A DNA stretch of 64,000 nucleotides, from the NCBI RefSeq assembly GCF_000953825.1, contig NZ_BBUL01000096.1, forward strand, positions 248,001-312,000, given 5' to 3'. A model generated the notes under the pieces. The model did not search any database. It was not told where the DNA came from and worked only from the letters and a program-made list of their open reading frames with translations. Positions 58,598 through 64,000 of the stretch are shown here, in pieces (positions within the stretch are counted from its first letter, which is position 1; each line of letters opens with the position of its first letter). The DNA is from Cellvibrio sp. OA-2007 (lineage in GTDB: Bacteria; Pseudomonadota; Gammaproteobacteria; Pseudomonadales; Cellvibrionaceae). The position numbers were made by a program, and so were the translations under genes.

Positions 58598-60043
58598 ATG
58601 CAATGGGAAACCGTAATCGGCTTGGAAGTTCACGTACAACTGGCCACCAAAACTAAAATTTTCTCTGGCGCCAGCACTGCGTTCGGTGCTGAGCCAAACA
58701 CCCAAGCTTGCGCGATTGATTTGGCACTGCCCGGCACACTGCCAGTCGTCAACGAACAAGCATTTCGCTTTGCCACCATGTTTGGCTTGGCCGTAAATGC
58801 AGAAATCGGCAAGCGCTCCGTGTTTGAACGCAAAAATTACTTTTATCCCGATCTACCCAAAGGTTATCAAACCACGCAGCTCGCCGAACCCATCGTCGGC
58901 GCAGGTTTTGTTGACTTGGAATTGGGCGAAGGCCGCAGCAAACGCGTTCGTATTCACCACGCGCATTTGGAAGAAGATGCAGGAAAATCTTTACACGAAG
59001 ATTTTGCTGGCATGAGCGGAATCGATTTAAATCGCGCTGGCACGCCGCTAATTGAAGTGGTCACCGAACCCGATATGCGCAGCGCTGAAGAAGCCGTTGC
59101 CTTTGCGAAAAAGTTACACTCCATCGTTACTTCATTGGAAATTTGCGACGGCGACATGAGCCAGGGTTCAATGCGCTTTGACGTAAACATTTCCGTTCGT
59201 CCCAAAGGCCAGGAAAAACTCGGCACGCGCACTGAAACCAAAAATTTAAACTCATTTAAATTTATGGAAGAAGCCATCGCGCTCGAAGTTGAACGCCAAA
59301 TTGATGTATTGGAAGACGGCGGAAAAATTCGTCAAGAAACGCGCCTGTACAACGGCGATACCAAAAAAGCCCGCAGCATGCGCAGCAAAGAAGATAGTAA
59401 TGACTACCGCTACTTCCCCTGCCCTGACTTGCTGCCAGTAATTCTGGATGATGCGTACATCGAATCGGTACGCGCACAAATGCCGGAATTGCCCGAAGCC
59501 AAACGCGCGCGTTTTGTTGAGCAATATGGTTTGAGCAGCTACGACGCTGGCCAGATCACCATGGATAAATTTGCAGCTGTGTTTTTTGAAGCATCAACAA
59601 AAATTTCTGGCGAAGCCAAACTCACTGCCAACTGGATCATGGCGGATTTAGGTGCTTACCTGAATCGCACTGAACAGCGCATTGACCAATCGCCGATTAC
59701 ACCTGAATTGCTCGCTGGTTTGGTTCTGCGTGTAAAAGACGGAACTCTCTCCAGCAAAATCGCCAAGCAAGTGTTTGAAGCTATGTGCAACGGCGAAGGC
59801 GATGCCGACACCATTATCGATACCAAAGGGTTAAAACAGGTTTCCGATACCGGCGCGCTGGAAAAAATTATCGACGACATTCTCGCCGCTAACGCCCCAC
59901 AAGTAGAAGGCTACCGCGCCGCGCCGGAAGACAAACGCGCAAAAATGCTCGGCTTCTTTGTGGGTCAAGCGATGAAAGCATCCAAAGGCCAAGCGAACCC
60001 GCAAGTGCTGAATGAGTTGTTGGTTAAGAAATTAAACGGCTAA
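58598..60043 (+). CDS. gatB: Asp/Glu-tRNA amidotransferase subunit B
   Basis: 481-aa subunit that binds the mischarged tRNA and phosphorylates its amino acid. The cradle domain starts [23 protein letters not shown], and the [17 protein letters not shown] segment is conserved. The C-terminal YqeY-like tail domain (about 330-481) ends in [19 protein letters not shown] precedes the ATG. Confidence 0.97.
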   Translation: MQWETVIGLEVHVQLATKTKIFSGASTAFGAEPNTQACAIDLALPGTLPVVNEQAFRFATMFGLAVNAEIGKRSVFERKNYFYPDLPKGYQTTQLAEPIVGAGFVDLELGEGRSKRVRIHHAHLEEDAGKSLHEDFAGMSGIDLNRAGTPLIEVVTEPDMRSAEEAVAFAKKLHSIVTSLEICDGDMSQGSMRFDVNISVRPKGQEKLGTRTETKNLNSFKFMEEAIALEVERQIDVLEDGGKIRQETRLYNGDTKKARSMRSKEDSNDYRYFPCPDLLPVILDDAYIESVRAQMPELPEAKRARFVEQYGLSSYDAGQITMDKFAAVFFEASTKISGEAKLTANWIMADLGAYLNRTEQRIDQSPITPELLAGLVLRVKDGTLSSKIAKQVFEAMCNGEGDADTIIDTKGLKQVSDTGALEKIIDDILAANAPQVEGYRAAPEDKRAKMLGFFVGQAMKASKGQANPQVLNELLVKKLNG

Positions 60044-60055
60044 GAGATTGAAAAA

Positions 60056-60352
60056 ATGAGCTTACGTAAAGACAAAGAAAAAGTCCTCGGCGAAACTTTC
60101 GACGACGACCGCATCAAAACCTTTTTAAACTACCCCGCCCCTGCGGGCGTCAATGCCGATTACCACCTGCTGGAAAAAGCCTATCGCGGCATGCTCGGCG
60201 AAAACTTCAAAACCTTCGTAAAGTTTTTTGTTGAAGCCGGTAAAGATATAAACGCAGTCGGCCCGGAAGGCAAAACCTTCCTGCAAGTCGCAAAAGCCCA
60301 CCGCAACGGCGAAGAGTATGTCATTGCGTTAGAAGCACATGGTGCGAAGTAA
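60056..60352 (+). CDS. Conserved PA4642-like family protein
   Basis: 98-aa cytoplasmic protein of the PA4642-like family found in pseudomonads and relatives. It starts MSLRKDKEKVLGETFDDDRIKTFL and contains the conserved LLEKAYRGM and FVKFFVEAGKDINA segments. Function is unknown. It starts 12 bases after gatB and ends at a strong terminator, so it is probably co-transcribed with gatCAB. Confidence 0.85.
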   Translation: MSLRKDKEKVLGETFDDDRIKTFLNYPAPAGVNADYHLLEKAYRGMLGENFKTFVKFFVEAGKDINAVGPEGKTFLQVAKAHRNGEEYVIALEAHGAK

Positions 60353-60377
60353 ATAGAAATAGCATCACCACAAACAA

Positions 60378-60405
60378 AAAGGCAGCCCGCAATGGCTGCC
60401 TTTTT
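60378..60405 (+). terminator. Terminator of gatCAB and the PA4642-like gene
   Basis: AAAGGCAGCC and GGCTGCCTTT form a 10-bp stem around six bases, ending in a T-run. Confidence 0.93.
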
Positions 60406-60431
60406 CGTTTCTCGCGATATATTAGTCTCAC

Positions 60432-60463
60432 GTAGGGCGGCTTCGCGAAGCAAGCCGCCATAC
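60432..60463. repeat. REP-like palindrome
   Basis: GTAGGGCGGCTT and AAGCCGCCATAC flank CGCGAAGC, giving a GC-rich hairpin (GGCGGCTT with AAGCCGCC) bounded by GTA and TAC. The bounding GTAGGG resembles the inner ends of the 3266-3346 element, so both may be members of one dispersed repeat class. Confidence 0.5.
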
Positions 60464-60483
60464 ATTCAGAATTAAAACACATC

Positions 60484-60504
60484 CATCAACCATCAACCAT
60501 CAAC
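60484..60504 (+). repeat. Three tandem copies of CATCAAC
   Basis: The heptamer CATCAAC occurs three times in direct succession, with partial copies at either side. It lies in the non-coding stretch between the terminator at 60405 and rrtA. No function is evident. Confidence 0.6.
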
Positions 60505-60638
60505 CAATACACGCTATTACTTATTACATTACTGTCCCAAAAAGCCGCCGCTCCAACAATGACCGCACTGGGTAATTTGCACCGACCTACACTCTGAGTC
60601 TAAGATGCAACCTCAATTTACTGCCTACAACACATTCG

Positions 60639-61232
60639 ATGCCCACTATTAAAATAACCGCGCCCTTGGGGTTTTGCCTGATATTAAGCGCGCTAATGCT
60701 CTGCCTTACCGCAATGGACGCGATAGTATTTGGCACGCTCAGCCTCGACCCCACCAGAGTTGCCGCTGGCGAAGTTTGGCGGTTACTCACCGGCAACATG
60801 GTCCATTTTGGTTGGTTGCATACACTAATGAACGCAGCGGCGCTGTTATTGGGTGTGTTGGCTTTTTTTGCGGAATACTCGTTAAAAAAATTCTCGCTGT
60901 TATTGTTCTGGTGCTGCGCCAGTGTCGGTGTGGGAATTTATCTACTGAATCCCGAGTATGCACCTTATGCTGGTTTATCTGGGGCGATTCATGGGTTAAT
61001 TGTTGCGGGGTTATTGCTTACACGCAGTTATCCTATTTGGATTCGGGTACTTGCGTTAGGCTTGGTGGTGGTTAAATTAATGCAGGAAAATAGTGCTGGT
61101 TATACGGCAACGGATTTGCAGGCGCTGCTGCCCGTTGCGGTGGCGGTGGAATCGCATTTATACGGCGCGCTGGCAGGTTTGGTGTTTGCGAGCACTGATT
61201 ATTTTTTACAACGCTTGAGAAGGAAAGAATAG
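60639..61232 (+). CDS. rrtA: Rhombosortase (rhomboid-family GlyGly-CTERM protease)
   Basis: 197-aa intramembrane serine protease with about six membrane helices. S114 in AGLSGAIHG and H173 in ESHLYGALAG form the catalytic dyad, and H61xxxN65 (WLHTLMN) is the oxyanion-hole motif. The short form and the VKLMQE and VAVESHLYGALAG segments fit the rhombosortase group, which removes C-terminal GlyGly-CTERM sorting tails from secreted proteins. No protein fully encoded in this window ends in such a tail. There is no clear ribosome-binding site; the ATG at 60639 gives the expected N-terminus. Its stop is directly followed by the cysZ-like start. Confidence 0.85.
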   Translation: MPTIKITAPLGFCLILSALMLCLTAMDAIVFGTLSLDPTRVAAGEVWRLLTGNMVHFGWLHTLMNAAALLLGVLAFFAEYSLKKFSLLLFWCCASVGVGIYLLNPEYAPYAGLSGAIHGLIVAGLLLTRSYPIWIRVLALGLVVVKLMQENSAGYTATDLQALLPVAVAVESHLYGALAGLVFASTDYFLQRLRRKE

Positions 61233-61973
61233 ATGCAAGGCTCTCCCGGTAGTGCGATAGATTATTTTTTAGCAGGTGCGCGGCTGGTGGTGAAGCCGGG
61301 GTTTCGCCGGTTTATTTTAATTCCGCTGTTAATTAACCTACTTATTTTTGTGGTGGTAACGATTGCGCTCTATCACGCGTTTGGCGATTTTTTTGCGCTG
61401 GTGTTGGATTGGTCGCCGGATTGGCTGGACTGGTTTGCTTGGCTATTGTGGCCGCTGGTGGGATTTGTTTTTTTGGTTGTCTATGGTTACAGCTTTAATA
61501 TCATTACCAATTTTTTAGCGGCGCCATTTTTTGGTTTACTGGCCGAGAAGATCGAAACCCACTTGACCGGCGTTGCACCTCCAGATGAACCCTGGGGGCA
61601 ATTAATTCCACGCACACTGCAACGCGAAGCTGTAAAGCTTTGGTATTTTGTCAGCCGTGGCTTACTGATTTTGTTGGTGTTTATCGCGCTGTTTTTTATT
61701 CCTGGTGCAAACTTACTGGGTGTATTGATCGGCGCGATTTGGAGCTGCTGGTGTATGGCGGTGCAGTATTCAGATTACCCTGCCGATAACCATCAGCTCA
61801 GCTTTCGCGAATTGCGCCGCCGCTTGAATAAGCAACCGCTGACCAGTTATTCCTATGGCGGGATTATTTTGTTGGGCAGCATGGTGCCGGTATTGAATAT
61901 TTTTGTTACACCGATTGCCGTTGCGGGGGCAACTTTATATTGGGTGAAAGAGGTCAAACATCTTTCACCATAA
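61233..61973 (+). CDS. cysZ: CysZ-like sulfate permease
   Basis: 246-aa inner-membrane protein of the CysZ/EI24 family, importing sulfate for cysteine synthesis. Hydrophobic segments lie at about 22-50, 65-105 and 140-175, with the family stretch NIITNFLAAPFFGLLAEKIE and DYPADNHQLSF. GAAGG lies upstream and the ATG follows the rrtA stop without a gap. The family is conserved, but sulfate transport by this member is inferred. Confidence 0.87.
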   Translation: MQGSPGSAIDYFLAGARLVVKPGFRRFILIPLLINLLIFVVVTIALYHAFGDFFALVLDWSPDWLDWFAWLLWPLVGFVFLVVYGYSFNIITNFLAAPFFGLLAEKIETHLTGVAPPDEPWGQLIPRTLQREAVKLWYFVSRGLLILLVFIALFFIPGANLLGVLIGAIWSCWCMAVQYSDYPADNHQLSFRELRRRLNKQPLTSYSYGGIILLGSMVPVLNIFVTPIAVAGATLYWVKEVKHLSP

Positions 61974-62014
61974 TAACCAACCACACAACACATTGATTCA
62001 GAACAGCACAAACA

Positions 62015-62040
62015 ACAAGGGCGCCAATTGGCGCCCTTGT
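62015..62040. terminator. Bidirectional terminator between cysZ and the response-regulator gene
   Basis: A 26-base perfect palindrome has arms ACAAGGGCGCC and GGCGCCCTTGT around AATT. It separates the convergent genes. T-rich sequence follows on the plus strand only loosely (TATATTTT). Confidence 0.75.
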
Positions 62041-62061
62041 ATATTTTAAGCGAAAAGCGAC

Positions 62062-63324
62062 TTACTCCTCCGCATCCCCATCATCCACAATCATATTGCC
62101 ACCAGCTTCTTTGGCGTGTTGCAAGTAAGTGTGGGCCTGAGCGAATTGCTGGTCCAGACTCTGGTGCAATTGACTGGTTACCCCTGCACTGAAATAGAAA
62201 TTACAGATCTCGCCACTTAGCGTACAGGCTTCAGCAGCAAGTAACTGTTTCACTTTACTTAACAAGGCCGCTGCTTTTTCGTGATCTAACCCCGGCATTA
62301 ATACATAAAAATCATCGCTGTCTGCGCGAGCCAATAAAAATCGCCCGAGCATATTATGCAAATTGGCCGCGATATGTTTGAGCGCCACATCACCCCAGGC
62401 ATTGCCATAGCGCTCATTTACGCTGCTGAACTGATCGATATTGATAATCGCCATAGATAACGGAACCGCCTTTTCTACTGCCGTCTTATACAGTTCACGC
62501 GCCGCATTAAAAAAATAAGCGCGATGGTAAAGACCGGTAAGGTGGTCGCGCTGGGCGTTTTCGGTAATTTGTTCGACCAATTCAAGATATTCAATATTGT
62601 GAATAATGCGGCAGTAAAACTCTTCCGGGTGAAACGGTTTGCGCAAAAAGTCATTGGCACCGTGTTTGATAAATTTAGCCGAGAGCGCCTCGCTACTTTC
62701 ACCAGACACCCCAATCATAATCAAATCGGTTTTGTCGTACTTGTAACGCAGGTTGCGCACCAGTTCAAAGCCATCCATTTGAGGCATGTTGTAATCGGTG
62801 ATCAATAATTTAATATCCGGATTTTCCAGCAGTACTTTAATTGCATCAACGCCATCAACGGCTTCTACCACTTGAAATAAATGGCGACGAAACAAATTCG
62901 CCATATGCTTGCGCGACATGTCCGAATCATCTACTACCAATACTTTGATGCGCTGATTTTTTTCCAGCCGATGAATCATGCCAATCGCTTTGCTGTAAGC
63001 GTAGCGACCTTCTTTGGTTACGTAATCCACAATGCCTTTGTTGAACAATTGCTCGCGCCGTTTTTCATCGTAAGAGCCGGTGAGCACAATGGTGGGAATT
63101 TTTTTGCTGAGGGTAAAATCCACCACTTCGCCATCAGGTGCATCGGGCAGATTCAGATCAACCAATGCCGCAAAAAAATCATCTGGCGATTGCTCATAAA
63201 GACTCGTCGCCTGTGCCAGACTGGCGGCATAGACAGCTTCGTATGCCAGCGATGCACTGTGCACCAAATGGCGCAACACCTTCATCACCATATCGCTGTC
63301 TTCTACAATGAGAATTTTTTTCAT
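62062..63324 (-). CDS. Two-receiver response regulator with degenerate GGDEF domain
   Basis: About 420-aa cytoplasmic protein with layout REC-REC-GGDEF. The first receiver (1-120) has phosphoacceptor D56 (ALVDLNLPD), the second (127-245) D177 (ITDYNMPQ), and both keep their acidic pockets. The C-terminal domain (about 258-420) begins with DHLTGLYHRAYF, a normal diguanylate-cyclase start, but the active-site loop reads DSDDF at 335-339 instead of GGDEF, and the metal-site segment is IDQFSSVNERYGNAWGD. Cyclic-di-GMP synthesis is therefore unlikely; it may bind nucleotide or act as an output scaffold. The ATG at 63324 starts the receiver directly; an in-frame ATG 33 bases upstream is possible. 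No histidine kinase is nearby. Confidence 0.88.
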   Translation of the reverse strand: MKKILIVEDSDMVMKVLRHLVHSASLAYEAVYAASLAQATSLYEQSPDDFFAALVDLNLPDAPDGEVVDFTLSKKIPTIVLTGSYDEKRREQLFNKGIVDYVTKEGRYAYSKAIGMIHRLEKNQRIKVLVVDDSDMSRKHMANLFRRHLFQVVEAVDGVDAIKVLLENPDIKLLITDYNMPQMDGFELVRNLRYKYDKTDLIMIGVSGESSEALSAKFIKHGANDFLRKPFHPEEFYCRIIHNIEYLELVEQITENAQRDHLTGLYHRAYFFNAARELYKTAVEKAVPLSMAIINIDQFSSVNERYGNAWGDVALKHIAANLHNMLGRFLLARADSDDFYVLMPGLDHEKAAALLSKVKQLLAAEACTLSGEICNFYFSAGVTSQLHQSLDQQFAQAHTYLQHAKEAGGNMIVDDGDAEE

Positions 63325-63398
63325 AGGAAACCACTCAACAAATGCGTAAGTATTCATTGAGTGTAGCCAATGTTTAACAAAAGCTTAGGAAAATGCGC

Positions 63399-63418
63399 TA
63401 AGCCTATGATTAGGCTTA
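63399..63418. promoter_or_regulatory. 8-bp inverted repeat upstream of the response-regulator gene
   Basis: TAAGCCTA and TAGGCTTA flank TGAT. Related half-sites (CTTAGG near 63385, GCCTAAG near 63451) lie on either side. It could be an operator or the terminator of the EamA gene; no T-run follows. Confidence 0.4.
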
Positions 63419-63459
63419 ATCTTTAGCACTTAAAATTGTTTTTCAACATAGCCTAAGAA

Positions 63460-64000
63460 CTAAAGAGCAGATTTTTTATGCTCGCGCAGCGACTCATAAA
63501 TCGCTGCCGCCATAATAATACTGCCGCCAAGTAAGGTGCTCAGATCGGGGTAGGTGTGCAGAAAGGCGATTTCATAACCCACCGCGTAAACCGGCTGTAA
63601 ACAAGCCACCAAGCCCACGGTTTTCGCTTTTAAATAGCGCAGGGAAAACCCTAACAGGGTGTGAGTAATGGCAGTAAATCCGACCCCCAGACATAACAAC
63701 AACCACCAATCATGCTGTGTAGGCTGGTGTGGTGACAGATACAAAACCGGTGTCATCAGAAGTGCAACTACCAGAACTTGGTAGCTCATGGAGCGCGCCG
63801 CACTTTGTTTGCTAAACCAATGGCCCAACAATAAATTGCGCACTGCAAAGGTGAGCGCGGAAATCACCCCCCAGATCACCCCCTGGGTCATGTTGTTATC
63901 TATATCGAACTCCGGCACCAGGCAATAAATCCCGACCAGCACTAAAAAACCACTCACCACATCGCGCCAGTCGAGCTTGGTGCGCTTGAGCCATGGCTCC
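63460..64000 (-). CDS. EamA/DMT-family transporter, C-terminal part (partial)
   Basis: The reading frame is open to the right edge of the window (first visible residues EPWLKRTKLDWRDV), so only the last 180 residues or so of this drug/metabolite-superfamily transporter are seen. They contain about six hydrophobic helices, matching the second EamA repeat (LVLVGIYCLVPEF, GVIWGVISALTFAVRNLLL, LGFSLRYLKAKTVGLVACLQPVYAVGYEIAFLHTYPDLSTLLGGSIIMAAAIYESLREH). The substrate is unknown. The GTG at 63960 is internal, not the start. Confidence 0.85.
   Translation of the reverse strand, partial: EPWLKRTKLDWRDVVSGFLVLVGIYCLVPEFDIDNNMTQGVIWGVISALTFAVRNLLLGHWFSKQSAARSMSYQVLVVALLMTPVLYLSPHQPTQHDWWLLLCLGVGFTAITHTLLGFSLRYLKAKTVGLVACLQPVYAVGYEIAFLHTYPDLSTLLGGSIIMAAAIYESLREHKKSAL

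Noticed and set aside
60484-60504. CATCAAC repeats as a CRISPR-like array
   Set aside because: The units are seven bases long and directly adjacent without spacers, and no cas gene is in the window.

Overview
The window looks like chromosomal DNA of a gammaproteobacterium, most probably a Cellvibrio-type polysaccharide degrader. Housekeeping gene order follows the Pseudomonas/Cellvibrio pattern (rplM-rpsI-petABC-sspB; ibaG-murA-hisG-hisD; kdsD-kdsC-lptCAB-rpoN-hpf-ptsN-rapZ-ptsO; rng-maf-mreDCB; gatCAB). The first 19 kb is rich in secreted glycoside hydrolases and sugar catabolism. The species is inferred; no rRNA or tRNA gene was seen.

Layout. 1-3.3 kb: end of a cysteine synthase, a TonB-dependent receptor and an orphan ParA-like ATPase. 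3.3-11.8 kb: secreted or lipid-anchored GH51 arabinofuranosidase, GH3 beta-glycosidase and GH26 mannanase, interrupted by an SOS-controlled dinB and a serine-hydrolase lipoprotein. 12.2-18.9 kb: uronate isomerase and an AEC carrier, then a cluster (DgoR-like regulator, XylB-like sugar 1-dehydrogenase, vSGLT-like Na+/sugar symporter, SMP-30 lactonase) that fits oxidative sugar catabolism. 19-26 kb: pstS-pstC-pstA-pstB-phoU with Pho boxes in front of both pstS and pstC. 26-30.5 kb: sspB, a fused cytochrome b/c1 gene, Rieske protein, S9 and L13. 30.6-34.4 kb: zapE, an alpha/beta hydrolase, zapG and a DegS/AlgW-type protease. 34.5-39 kb: hisD, hisG, murA, ibaG and an isolated mlaC. 39.3-47.4 kb: Kdo and LPS-export genes, rpoN, hpf, the nitrogen PTS genes, rapZ and darP. 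47.4-60.4 kb: yhdP, rng, maf, mreDCB, gatCAB and a PA4642-like gene. 60.6-64 kb: rhombosortase, CysZ-like protein, a two-receiver regulator with a degenerate GGDEF domain, and the 3' part of an EamA transporter.

How it works together. One theme is hemicellulose use: outer enzymes release arabinose, glucose, mannose units and uronic acids, and the 12-19 kb genes import and oxidise or isomerise sugars. The second is the cell envelope: Kdo/LPS transport, MlaC, YhdP, MreBCD, MurA and a DegS-type protease. The third is the phosphate and nitrogen regulatory circuits (Pst/PhoU, RpoN/PTS-Ntr).

Points most worth a second look: the petB-petC fusion with a topology-preserving linker; the same back-to-back Pho-box arrangement before pstS and pstC; mlaC left alone where mlaFEDCB is expected; an apparent ATT start codon for mreC; a GG-N10-GC sigma-54 promoter signature upstream of rpoN; and the oxidative sugar cluster. 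I did not find a CRISPR array, insertion sequence, prophage or clear defence system.
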